Program-made: the position numbers and the translations under genes | Shown here: positions 8,292 to 16,301 of the stretch, piece after piece | Layout: each line of letters starts with the position of its first letter | Numbering within the stretch: the stretch's first letter is position 1 | The notes under the pieces: generated by a model | The model's database searches: none | Told to the model about the DNA's origin: nothing | What the model saw: only the letters and a program-made list of their open reading frames with translations | Source of the DNA: Pectinatus sottacetonis | GTDB lineage: Bacteria > Bacillota > Negativicutes > Selenomonadales > Selenomonadaceae | Direction: 5' to 3' | Length of the DNA stretch: 64,000 nt | Assembly (NCBI RefSeq): GCF_015732155.1 | Contig: NZ_WIQK01000001.1 | Coordinates: 1,312,001 to 1,376,000 of the forward strand

Positions 8292-8981
8292 TTATTGCAG
8301 ATGAATACTTTGCTGTAGCAGAGCTTCAGGATTTTTTATAATAATTTTTTTATTGCTTATGCTGATGAAATTTTTGTTGATAAATTGGTTTAATATCCTG
8401 GTTACGGTAATTCTTGAACAGCCAGTGATATTTGCCAGCTCTCCCTGGGTAAATGGAATGGCAATGGTATTATTGTCTGCTGGAGAATTTTTCAGGGGAA
8501 CTGATGCTAATGAAAGACGAAGCAGGGTATCAGCAATTTTACCGGCAGAATTATTAAATATATTACTGACCATTTGCAGTAGGACAATTCTAAATTTTAT
8601 TATTATAACATTTATAAAATATTGATAAACAGCAGGATTATTTTTTAAAATGAGGTTAAACTTTTTATTATGAACAAAGGATATCCAGGTATTTTTTTTT
8701 ACCTTTATAATATAGTTAAAAAAGCTATCAGATAAAAGATTCATTTCACCAAAGCATTCTCCTGGCAGTAAAGTATATAAAATCTTTTCTTGTCCCTTGG
8801 AACTTATTACACTTATAGTTACCTGTCCTTTGACTACAATGCCTATGGACATACTGACCGGGTCTGCAGTTATGGTTTGCCGTTTATTATAGTGTTTTAT
8901 TGTACCATGTTGTGCTAATTCATTTAGAAAATAGTCACGCATTAAAGTTTGTTGATCTTCGATAAATAAATTTTGATGCAT
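8292..8981 (-). CDS. Crp/Fnr family transcriptional regulator
   Basis: A 229-residue regulator. Residues 20-120 form a cyclic-nucleotide-binding-type beta barrel (VVKGQVTISV, LLPGECFGEMNLL). A long dimer helix follows, then a Crp-type winged helix near 175-215 with TQGELANITGCSRITVTRIL as recognition region. No N-terminal iron-sulfur cysteine cluster is present, so it is not a classical Fnr oxygen sensor. The effector is unknown. It is just upstream of the OPT transporter gene and divergent from an aminotransferase gene. Palindromes at 9030-9066 and 9101-9120 in the shared upstream region are possible operators. Confidence 0.88.
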   Translation of the reverse strand: MHQNLFIEDQQTLMRDYFLNELAQHGTIKHYNKRQTITADPVSMSIGIVVKGQVTISVISSKGQEKILYTLLPGECFGEMNLLSDSFFNYIIKVKKNTWISFVHNKKFNLILKNNPAVYQYFINVIIIKFRIVLLQMVSNIFNNSAGKIADTLLRLSLASVPLKNSPADNNTIAIPFTQGELANITGCSRITVTRILNQFINKNFISISNKKIIIKNPEALLQQSIHLQ

Positions 8982-9029
8982 ATTATCACATCCTGATTAA
9001 TAATATATAAATTAAAACTTATTAATATT

Positions 9030-9120
9030 ATAGCGTATAAAATGCATCTTTTTAATTATACGTTATAAATATAAATAAAACTGTAGCTGACGCTACAGTT
9101 TTATAATGTATACATTATAA
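9030..9120. promoter_or_regulatory. Palindrome-rich regulatory region between divergent crp-type and aminotransferase genes
   Basis: Three structures lie in this 381-base divergent interval. The first is an 11-bp inverted repeat with one mismatch (ATAGCGTATAA at 9030-9040 and TTATACGTTAT at 9056-9066). The second is a perfect 11-bp hairpin with a TGAC loop (9077-9087 with 9092-9102). The third is a perfect 20-base palindrome at 9101-9120, TTATAATGTATACATTATAA. They could be operators for the adjacent Crp/Fnr protein or another repressor. No gene is seen in the remainder. Confidence 0.5.
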
Positions 9121-9362
9121 AAAAGTGGATTTTATAAATGTCATGTTTATTGTCATAAAAGAAAAAAAATAGGTGCTTATTTTGGCAACAAAACAAATAA
9201 CATATTTTTTTATAAAAGAATATTTATTTCAGATAAAATATATGAATGTTATATAGTAAATTAAATTTATATAGGTAAAAATAGTATTCTTAGTATAATA
9301 GTATATTATTATATTATATGATATACTATGTTGAAAAATATAGTATTTTAAGGGGGAATTGT

Positions 9363-10529
9363 ATGCCAGATTTATCAAAAAGAACCATGCATTTTACAGA
9401 TTCAGTAATTCGCCGCATGACCAGAATTTCGTTAAAATATAGTGCAATTAATTTGTCACAGGGGTTTCCAGATTTTTCCCCGCCGCAGGAATTGATGGAT
9501 TCTCTTGCCAAAGCTGCTTATGAAGGACCTCATCAGTATGCTGTTACCTGGGGAGCACAGAATTTTCGCGAGGCTTTAGCAAAAAAACAGAAACATTTTA
9601 TGGGCATTAACATAGATCCTGATAAAAATATTGTTGTTACATGCGGAAGTACAGAGGCAATGATGGCAGCAATGATGAGTGCTGTTGATCCAGGTGATAA
9701 GGTAATAGTGTTTTCCCCTTTTTATGAGAATTATGGTGCTGATGCGGTATTAAGTGGTGCAGAACCTATATATGTGCCGCTCTATGCACCTGATTTTCAT
9801 TTTGATGATGACGAGCTGGAGGATGCTTTTGAGCAGAAGCCAAAAGCTTTGATTTTGTGTAATCCTTCTAATCCTACGGGTAAGGTATTTTCATATGATG
9901 AATTGAAGATAATTTCACAATTGGCGATGAAATATGATACTTTTGTGATAACTGATGAAGTTTATGAACATATTGTATATAGACCCTACAAACATATCTA
10001 TATGGCTTCTTTGCCAGGAATGTATGAAAGAACTATATCGTGTAGTTCTTTGTCCAAGACATATTCGATAACGGGATGGCGTCTGGGATATATAATAGCA
10101 CCGCCGGATATTATTGAAAGAGCCAGGAAAGTACATGATTTTCTGACTGTCGGGGCAGCAGCACCATTGCAGCAAGCAGCAGTGGCTGGCTTAAAAATGA
10201 AAGATAGTTATTATGATAATTTAAGGAAGTTATATACTAAAAAGCGTGATTTATTCACAAAAGGGTTGGATGATTTGGGGATAATTTATACTAATCCGCA
10301 GGGAGCTTACTATGTTATGGTGGATATAAGTGAGTTTGGCTATGATAATGATCTGAAATTTTGTGAAGTTTTAGCGCGAGACGTAGGCGTCGGGGCAGTA
10401 CCAGGATCATCATTTTTTCATCGCGATATAAATAGTTTTATTAGATTACATTTTGCTAAAAGTGAAAGAGTGTTAAATGATTCATTGGAAAGACTGGCAA
10501 AAATGCGTAAAGTTATAAAGTGTAAATAG
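9363..10529 (+). CDS. Class I/II pyridoxal-phosphate aminotransferase
   Basis: A 388-residue fold-type I aminotransferase of the aspartate/aromatic/methionine transaminase group. Visible features are the N-terminal NLSQGFPDF substrate loop, NPSNPTGKVF, TDEVYEHI, the Schiff-base lysine in SSLSKTYSITGWRLGY and the C-terminal arginine region SFIRLHFAKS. It would move amino groups between an amino acid and a 2-oxo acid; the exact substrate cannot be fixed. The ATG at 9363 is used because GGGGGA lies 6 bases before it; the open frame extends upstream without another ribosome site. Confidence 0.9.
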   Translation: MPDLSKRTMHFTDSVIRRMTRISLKYSAINLSQGFPDFSPPQELMDSLAKAAYEGPHQYAVTWGAQNFREALAKKQKHFMGINIDPDKNIVVTCGSTEAMMAAMMSAVDPGDKVIVFSPFYENYGADAVLSGAEPIYVPLYAPDFHFDDDELEDAFEQKPKALILCNPSNPTGKVFSYDELKIISQLAMKYDTFVITDEVYEHIVYRPYKHIYMASLPGMYERTISCSSLSKTYSITGWRLGYIIAPPDIIERARKVHDFLTVGAAAPLQQAAVAGLKMKDSYYDNLRKLYTKKRDLFTKGLDDLGIIYTNPQGAYYVMVDISEFGYDNDLKFCEVLARDVGVGAVPGSSFFHRDINSFIRLHFAKSERVLNDSLERLAKMRKVIKCK

Positions 10530-10609
10530 ATATTTATACAGTTTTTTTATAAAAATTAATCTTGATTTTAGCCAGTTATTTTATTATACTAAACTTATTT
10601 GTTATATAG

Positions 10610-10647
10610 ATACCCTGTCGACGTGGTGAAAAACATCGGCAGGGTAT
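10610..10647 (+). terminator. Terminator-like hairpin between the aminotransferase and feoA genes
   Basis: Inverted repeat ATACCCTGTCGA (10610-10621) with TCGGCAGGGTAT (10636-10647), containing one T-G pair, followed by TTTC. It ends 31 bases before feoA, so it could end the aminotransferase transcript or act as a feo leader element. Confidence 0.6.
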
Positions 10648-10678
10648 TTCATTCTTTAAGCAATGGAGAAGATTATTA

Positions 10679-10912
10679 ATGGTTGTATCTGAGGGAATTA
10701 TTGGAAGTACATATATCGTGGAGGATATACAGCTTAGTAATGAAATCGAACGTCGACTGGAAATGCTGGGAATGACAACTGGCGTAAAACTACTTATTTT
10801 AAATAAGAAGCATAATGGAGCGACTATTTTAAAAGTACGTGGAACTAGGTTTGCATTAGGACGGGAAATTACTGATGGAATAAAAATTAGGGAGAGTTTG
10901 AAAAATGGATAA
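10679..10912 (+). CDS. feoA: Ferrous iron transport protein A
   Basis: A 77-residue SH3-like FeoA protein. It has the typical IERRLEMLGMTTGVKL core and ends with the TRFALGREITDGIKI strand pair. It assists FeoB-driven ferrous iron uptake at the cytoplasmic face. It overlaps feoB by 8 bases, which implies translational coupling. GGAGAA lies about 8 bases before the ATG. Confidence 0.9.
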   Translation: MVVSEGIIGSTYIVEDIQLSNEIERRLEMLGMTTGVKLLILNKKHNGATILKVRGTRFALGREITDGIKIRESLKNG

Positions 10913-12941
10913 AAGAGACGTTCATGTAGCTTTTATTGGTAATCCTAACTGTGGTAAGACAACTTTATTTAATGCTTATACTGGGGCACATTTGAAAGTT
11001 GCTAATTGGCCGGGTGTTACTGTAGAGAAAAAAGAAGGGGCATTAAAATATCATAATAATAATTACAAATTAGTGGATCTTCCAGGAATTTATAGTCTTA
11101 CCTCTTATACTATGGAAGAAAAGTTATCAAGACAGTATATTTTGGAGGATGAGGTAGATATTATAGTTGACGTTGTTGATGCATCTTCGTTAGAACGTAA
11201 TCTCTATCTGGCTTTACAGCTTATTGAATTAGGCAAACCCTTGATAATAGCACTTAATATGATGGATGTAATTGAGGAACGAGGTATGGATATAGATTTA
11301 CATCGCCTGCCTGAAATGCTGGGGGTGCCTGTTATTCCCGTCTGTGCCAGGCGTAAGAGAGGCTTGGAAATACTTCTTCACGCTGTTGCACACCATAAGG
11401 ACCGGCCTATAGCCGATAATATCAAACATGAATATTATAATGGGACCAGAAGAAAAAAAAATGCGGTAATGATATACAGCGAATGGTTGGAAGATAAGAT
11501 CGAAGCGGTGCAAACGGCGTTAAAGGAAAAGTATGGCGACATAGCTAATCCTCGCTGGTATGCATTGAAATTACTGGCTTTTGATGCTGAAATAGTAAAA
11601 AAATATCCAGTGGATTTACCACAGGTGCTGGATAAAAGTTATGAAAAAGAGATAATAAAACAAAAATATGATTTTATTGGAGAAATTATTGAAGAAGTAG
11701 TTGTAAATAAAGAAAAGGAATCTAAGAGCACAGACAGAATAGATTCTTTATTGACGCATCGTTATCTGGGAATTCCTATATTTTTGGCAATAATGGCATT
11801 TATATTTTTCTTAACATTTACTATTGGTGATTTTTTTCAAGATTGGATAGTAATGGGAATTGATACGATATCAGCAGTTATCAGAAATTTTTTGGGGTTT
11901 TTACATGTTACTCCGGTTCTTAGTTCACTGCTTATTGATGGTGCCATTACAGGAGTAGGTAGTATATTATCTTTTTTGCCGAATATTTTTATTTTGTTTT
12001 TAGCTTTGGCAGTTTTAGAGGATAGCGGATATATGTCACGGGTTGCCTATGTTATGGATGGAATAATGGGGAAAGTTGGTTTATCTGGACGTGCTTTTAT
12101 ACCCCTGCTGTTGGGTTTTGGTTGTAGTGTGCCGGCAATAATGGCCTCAAGGGCATTGGAAAATCCTCGAGACAGACTTAAAACAATATTAATTACACCG
12201 TTTATGTCATGCAGTGCCAGACTGCCAATATATATTCTTATATCGGGTATGTTTTTTGGAGATATGGCTGTATATGCGGCCTTTTCTATGTATGTTATAG
12301 GAATTGTCACAGCTATAGTGCTGGCGTTATTATTTTCCCGTGTCGATAAAAATAAAAATACACATACATTGCTTATTGAGTTGCCGGAATATAAGACGCC
12401 TAATATTGCATCTATTTTTATTTATGCATGGGAAAAAGTAAAATCTTATTTGTCAAAGGCAGGTACTACTATTTTTGTGGCATCATTGGCTATGTGGTTT
12501 ATTTTACATTTTAACATGACGGGTATGGTAAGCAATATTGGTGATAGTTTTGGTGCATATATTGGTAAGTTTGCAGCACCAATTTTAGCACCGGCAGGAA
12601 TTGGTATATGGCAACTGGCAGTAGCCTTATTATCGGGAATAGCGGCTAAGGAAGTAGTAGTTTCTAGTATAAGTATTCTTTATGGTGTGGCAGATATCAG
12701 TTCAAGTACGGGTATGGCTAGTGTTATTAATCAGCTTTCTAATATGGGCTTTTCTCAGCTTAACGCATATGCATTGATGGTATTCTGTCTTTTATATACA
12801 CCATGTATAGCTAGTATAGTCACAATAAGAAAGGAAACCGGCAAGATAAAATGGGCTGTTTTTTCTGTATTTTTTCAACTTACTGTCGCCTGGGTGGCGG
12901 CCGTCTTAGTTTATCAAGTGGGAAGTATTATATTTAGTTAG
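10905..12941 (+). CDS. feoB: Ferrous iron transporter B
   Basis: A 678-residue inner-membrane Fe(II) transporter. The N-terminal GTPase domain shows GNPNCGKTTLFN (G1), the switch segment NWPGVTVEKKEG, DLPGIYSL (G3) and NMMD (G4). About eight membrane helices follow from residue 280, including the family Gate segment LLGFGCSVPAIMASRALE. Length is normal for the shorter FeoB type. It forms an operon with feoA. No feoC is seen downstream. A classical Fur box was not identified upstream by eye. Confidence 0.95.
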   Translation: MDKRDVHVAFIGNPNCGKTTLFNAYTGAHLKVANWPGVTVEKKEGALKYHNNNYKLVDLPGIYSLTSYTMEEKLSRQYILEDEVDIIVDVVDASSLERNLYLALQLIELGKPLIIALNMMDVIEERGMDIDLHRLPEMLGVPVIPVCARRKRGLEILLHAVAHHKDRPIADNIKHEYYNGTRRKKNAVMIYSEWLEDKIEAVQTALKEKYGDIANPRWYALKLLAFDAEIVKKYPVDLPQVLDKSYEKEIIKQKYDFIGEIIEEVVVNKEKESKSTDRIDSLLTHRYLGIPIFLAIMAFIFFLTFTIGDFFQDWIVMGIDTISAVIRNFLGFLHVTPVLSSLLIDGAITGVGSILSFLPNIFILFLALAVLEDSGYMSRVAYVMDGIMGKVGLSGRAFIPLLLGFGCSVPAIMASRALENPRDRLKTILITPFMSCSARLPIYILISGMFFGDMAVYAAFSMYVIGIVTAIVLALLFSRVDKNKNTHTLLIELPEYKTPNIASIFIYAWEKVKSYLSKAGTTIFVASLAMWFILHFNMTGMVSNIGDSFGAYIGKFAAPILAPAGIGIWQLAVALLSGIAAKEVVVSSISILYGVADISSSTGMASVINQLSNMGFSQLNAYALMVFCLLYTPCIASIVTIRKETGKIKWAVFSVFFQLTVAWVAAVLVYQVGSIIFS

Positions 12942-12956
12942 TAAATAATATTCTTG

Positions 12957-13078
12957 TTGTGCTAGTTAAAATTACTGTTTTGGTTCAACATTCGCTACAC
13001 TTTTTGGGGATTAGACACTTAAAAGGATAGCCTGTTGAGCCTTTTTTGTGAAATACATTATTTTATTAACTAACACAA
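12957..13078. repeat. Nested inverted-repeat element, possible insertion-sequence end relic or MITE
   Basis: An outer 13-bp imperfect inverted repeat (12957-12969, TTGTGCTAGTTAA, with 13066-13078) encloses an inner one. The inner arms are GGTTCAACA at 12982-12990 and TGTTGAGCC at 13033-13041, followed by TTTTTT. The loop is more GC-rich than the surroundings. Non-coding in both strands. It may also work as the feoAB terminator. No clear target duplication is visible. Confidence 0.4.
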
Positions 13079-13118
13079 TGTGAATTACTATATATTAAAA
13101 AAAGGATAATTTTGGTGA

Positions 13119-14078
13119 TCATATATAACTTAGTATAACCATATAAATAGGTATAGTAATAATTGAAGCAATAGTAGTAACTGATACAATAACAGTAGCA
13201 TATTCAACGTCTGCTTTGTATAAACTGGATAGCAAAACAGTTTGTATCATGGCTGGAAGAGAAGACATGATAACAAAATCTTTGAACATAAGTGATGGAA
13301 TAGAAAATTGGGATGCAACAATGTATGTGACCAGTGGTGTAATAATAAAACGTCCGATAAGGACACCGTTTAGGTCTCGATTGAATTTTAATTTGGCAAA
13401 GTTCATTGATTGCAAGGTGGCACCTATAAAAATAAGAGCAACTGGCGTTGTCATACTGCCGAGATATTTTGTGGTATCCATGATAAAAGAGGGAAGTTTT
13501 ATATCTAATAATATTAATAGCAGTGATAGCAAAAAGCCGCAAATTGGTATGGAAAAAATTTTTTTCATAGTATCAATGGTCAGGTAATTTCTCCAATAAT
13601 TTTTTTTATTGGCATCTGATTGAATGAGTGCATTACCTAAAGTCCAGAAAAGAGTCGTATTGGCAAAGAAAAATAGTAGAGCGTAGGGGAGTGCAGCTTG
13701 GCCGAATAATGCAACTGTTACTGGAATGCCTACAAATACAGAATTACAGTTAGTAAAAGAGGTGCTGAAGGTTCCACGATGACCATGAGAAATTTTTAAT
13801 AGATGAATGATTATTGTACTGAGAAGAAAACAAATGAGCATGGATAGAAAAGGGATAGATGCACCTGAAATCAAGTTTTCAAGTTGGTTTTTAGAGAATG
13901 TAGTGGTGAGATTATAAATAAAAAACATTGGCAGTGATATATAGTTTACTAATTTTGGCAGCAAAGATTTATTGTCATCGTTAATCCAGCCTTTATGAGC
14001 CATAAACCAGCCAATTAGTCCCATTAGAAGAAGTGTTAATACCCCTTCTATAGCATTGAGGAAAACAGTCAAAGTCAT
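13119..14078 (-). CDS. AEC family transporter (auxin-efflux-carrier type permease)
   Basis: A 319-residue membrane protein with about ten hydrophobic helices in two five-helix halves. AEC-type features are the conserved N-terminal NYISLPMFFIYNL region, TNCNSVFVGIPV near the first half-repeat crossover, and the C-terminal half-repeat with MSSLPAMIQTVLLSSLY. Members export or exchange small organic acids such as malate; the substrate here is unknown. It has AGGAGG 4 bases before the ATG. The gene is bracketed by two small inverted-repeat elements (12957-13078 and about 14116-14257), which may mark past insertion. Confidence 0.88.
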   Translation of the reverse strand: MTLTVFLNAIEGVLTLLLMGLIGWFMAHKGWINDDNKSLLPKLVNYISLPMFFIYNLTTTFSKNQLENLISGASIPFLSMLICFLLSTIIIHLLKISHGHRGTFSTSFTNCNSVFVGIPVTVALFGQAALPYALLFFFANTTLFWTLGNALIQSDANKKNYWRNYLTIDTMKKIFSIPICGFLLSLLLILLDIKLPSFIMDTTKYLGSMTTPVALIFIGATLQSMNFAKLKFNRDLNGVLIGRFIITPLVTYIVASQFSIPSLMFKDFVIMSSLPAMIQTVLLSSLYKADVEYATVIVSVTTIASIITIPIYMVILSYI

Positions 14079-14101
14079 AACCTCCTGTTTATATGAGAAT
14101 A

Positions 14102-14260
14102 TTAAGTATAAAATAAGACTGTTACACGTAAATGTTTTCCTTCACAAATATGCAATAACGTTTTTCCCTGTTGTCCATAAAAAAATGGTGGAGTAAAACT
14201 GCACAGTGGGCAGCAGGTTGCATTTTTGTGAGGGTCAATGCCATTGTGTGACAGCCTCAT
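14102..14260 (-). CDS. Candidate small Cys-containing protein, 52 aa, or remnant of a mobile element
   Basis: A complete short frame runs from the ATG at 14260 to the TAA at 14102. It reads as protein-like sequence with CCPLC near residues 16-20, then FYGQQGKTLLHICEGKH. Base composition is richer in C and G than the surrounding intergenic DNA. There is no recognisable ribosome site (the upstream bases are AAAATAT). The ends carry a 12-bp inverted repeat with two mismatches: AGACTGTTACAC at 14116-14127, and AGGCTGTCACAC read on the minus strand at 14257-14246. It may therefore be an insertion-sequence relic rather than a gene. Weak call. Confidence 0.28.
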   Translation of the reverse strand: MRLSHNGIDPHKNATCCPLCSFTPPFFYGQQGKTLLHICEGKHLRVTVLFYT

Positions 14261-14303
14261 ATATTTTACTGTATTATATTTATAAAAGTAGCAGCGGGAT
14301 TAA

Positions 14304-15488
14304 TCATACCATAAAAAAACTTGTTAAATGATCATATAAATTATAACAGAGTGATTTGAAGCTAAACCCTTTATTACTTGAACTGTCAGCAACAACAGGA
14401 ACTTCTTCTACTTTTTTGCTGTTATAAAATATATCTATTGAACCAACTTTTTCGCCTGTTTTAATAGGAGCTGTTAAATAACGTGGTATGTTTACCTTGA
14501 TAAAATAATCTTTGTTATTTTGACCATTAATTATAGGATAATCTATATCATGGGTGGGGGATACATTTATAGATGCTGTTTCACCATCATGGATATGTAT
14601 AGCTTTTACAAGTTCTCCTTTTTTATAAGCAGATTTCATATAGACTTGTTGAAAACCGTAATTGAGCAGCTCTTTGGCTTCAGAAAAACGATCTAAACCA
14701 TCATTTGTATGCATGACAATGGCAATGAGGGTAACACCATTGCGCGTGGCAGAAGCAGCAAGACAGCCACCAGCTTCATCGGTATAGCCTGTCTTGATGC
14801 CATCTGCATAGGGGTATGTCCAGAGTAAATGATTAGTATTGTCAAAAGTAACCGTTTTATTAGGATATATCCAATGTACAGCCTTTTCTTTGGCGGCAAC
14901 TATTTTGCGAAAATCTTCGTTGCGATAACAATAGGCTGCGATTTTTGCCATGTCACGTGCTGTTGAATAATGGCTAGGATTAGGAAGACCATTAGGATTT
15001 GCGAAATGTGTGTGCGTTGCGCCTATTTCCATAGCTTTTTTGTTCATTAAATTAGTAAAAGCAGGGATACTGCCGCTTACAGCATCTGCTATAGCAACAG
15101 CAGCATCATTACCGGAAACGAGCATCATTCCCTGACGTAATTGGCTCATTAGCATAATATCGCCTTTTTCCAAATATAAAGACGAACCGTCGACATTAGC
15201 AGCTTCATTAGATATATGCACGATATCATCTGGGCGGGTCATTTCCAAAGATAATATTGCAGTCATCATTTTGGTCATGCTGGCAGGATATTCTTGAGCA
15301 TCAGCATTTTTTTCAAATATTACACGGCCTGTTGAAGCTTCAATCAAAATAGCGGAATGAGCAGTAAGTCCATATTGGGGCGGAGCATTAAAATTAAACT
15401 GCTGTGCGGATGTATTTTGTGCAAATACAGAAGACACAGATGATAGAGAAAATATTATGGTGAAAATCAGGTATTGTAAAAATCGCAC
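14304..15488 (-). CDS. D-alanyl-D-alanine carboxypeptidase (peptidase S11)
   Basis: A 394-residue low-molecular-weight penicillin-binding protein that trims the terminal D-Ala from peptidoglycan stem peptides outside the membrane. A signal peptide is visible (residues 1-23, ending VSSVFA). The three serine-enzyme motifs are present in order: SMTK, SGN and KTG in DGIKTGYTDEAGG. A C-terminal beta domain (about 290-365) and an amphipathic/hydrophobic tail ending FFMV give membrane anchoring, as in DacA/DacF proteins. Translation starts at GTG, with AAGGGGG upstream. It follows a thioesterase gene with a 19-base gap. Confidence 0.93.
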   Translation of the reverse strand: MRFLQYLIFTIIFSLSSVSSVFAQNTSAQQFNFNAPPQYGLTAHSAILIEASTGRVIFEKNADAQEYPASMTKMMTAILSLEMTRPDDIVHISNEAANVDGSSLYLEKGDIMLMSQLRQGMMLVSGNDAAVAIADAVSGSIPAFTNLMNKKAMEIGATHTHFANPNGLPNPSHYSTARDMAKIAAYCYRNEDFRKIVAAKEKAVHWIYPNKTVTFDNTNHLLWTYPYADGIKTGYTDEAGGCLAASATRNGVTLIAIVMHTNDGLDRFSEAKELLNYGFQQVYMKSAYKKGELVKAIHIHDGETASINVSPTHDIDYPIINGQNNKDYFIKVNIPRYLTAPIKTGEKVGSIDIFYNSKKVEEVPVVADSSSNKGFSFKSLCYNLYDHLTSFFMV

Positions 15489-15507
15489 AAAGATCCCCCT
15501 TTATTTT

Positions 15508-15945
15508 TTATTTTTGAAATTCGCCTAAGACAAACATTGTAGCACGGCTTTTACAGCATAATCTATCAGTGTTATCTGAAATAGCACATTCAACAACGAT
15601 AGTTTGCTTACCATTATGTATTACCTGAGTTTTGGCTGTTATTGTATCACCCTGGGGAACTGCTTTCAGCATATTTATATTAAAATCTAGTGTTACAACG
15701 CGTTTATTAAGCCGCAGGCAGGCGGCACCTATAGCTGTATCAGCAAGAGACATCATGACACCGCCATGGGCAATATTATATACATTTGTATGGCAGTGCT
15801 TTATATCAAGTTTAGTAACGGTTGTATTATCATCAACTTTATCACTGATTATTCCTAAATTTTTGGTAAAAGTATTATCATTATAGAATGATTTTATTGC
15901 TTCATTCAGGGTACAGTCATCCAAATGAAGATTAGATCTTATCAT
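15508..15945 (-). CDS. PaaI-type hotdog thioesterase
   Basis: A 145-residue hotdog-fold acyl-CoA thioesterase. The central helix motif NIAHGGVMMSLADTAIGAA fits the PaaI family, where the HGG segment and a following Asp or Glu take part in hydrolysis; here Asp lies in SLADTA. It would release CoA from a small acyl- or aryl-CoA; substrate unknown. The ATG at 15945 is preferred to the upstream frame start at 15981 because AAAGGA precedes it at an acceptable distance and the family normally begins close to this point. It is probably cotranscribed with the downstream carboxypeptidase. Confidence 0.83.
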   Translation of the reverse strand: MIRSNLHLDDCTLNEAIKSFYNDNTFTKNLGIISDKVDDNTTVTKLDIKHCHTNVYNIAHGGVMMSLADTAIGAACLRLNKRVVTLDFNINMLKAVPQGDTITAKTQVIHNGKQTIVVECAISDNTDRLCCKSRATMFVLGEFQK

Positions 15946-16301
15946 ATTTGAGCCATTCCTTTCACAGTAGGTAAAGAACAATTATTTGTTCTGAATCATT
16001 AAAATAATTTTACGGTAGAAAATAATATATAAGACGCGAGAACAATATTATTTCTATATTTTTAAAGCATTAAGTTTCTGGAGATATTATATAACAGCAA
16101 TAAAGTATCATCACTCACGTAAGTGCAGGAGATACTTTATTATCATTATCTTAGACAAAAGTAAATTTTTGGGAAAAACTAGGCGATATATTGATTTTTT
16201 TTAATCCTGCTGCTATTTAAAAATATTTTAATATTATACACCTTTGCAGTATAAACCTCAATCCAAAAAAGGTTTAAAAAAATGTAAAAATTTGTAATAA
16301 A
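15946..16301. other. Gene-free interval with one hairpin
   Basis: No coding frame is supported in these 356 bases between two minus-strand genes. A hairpin is present: ATAAAGTATC (16100-16109) with GATACTTTAT (16131-16140), with an inner CACT/AGTG pairing. It lacks a T-run on either strand and may be a weak terminator of the upstream oxidoreductase gene. The rest is AT-rich with no clear signal apart from promoter-like A/T tracts. Confidence 0.4.

Noticed and set aside
16251-16290. TAAACC...GGTTTA inverted repeat next to an A7 tract as a terminator
   Set aside because: The A/T run is on the wrong side for the minus-strand operon that would need it.
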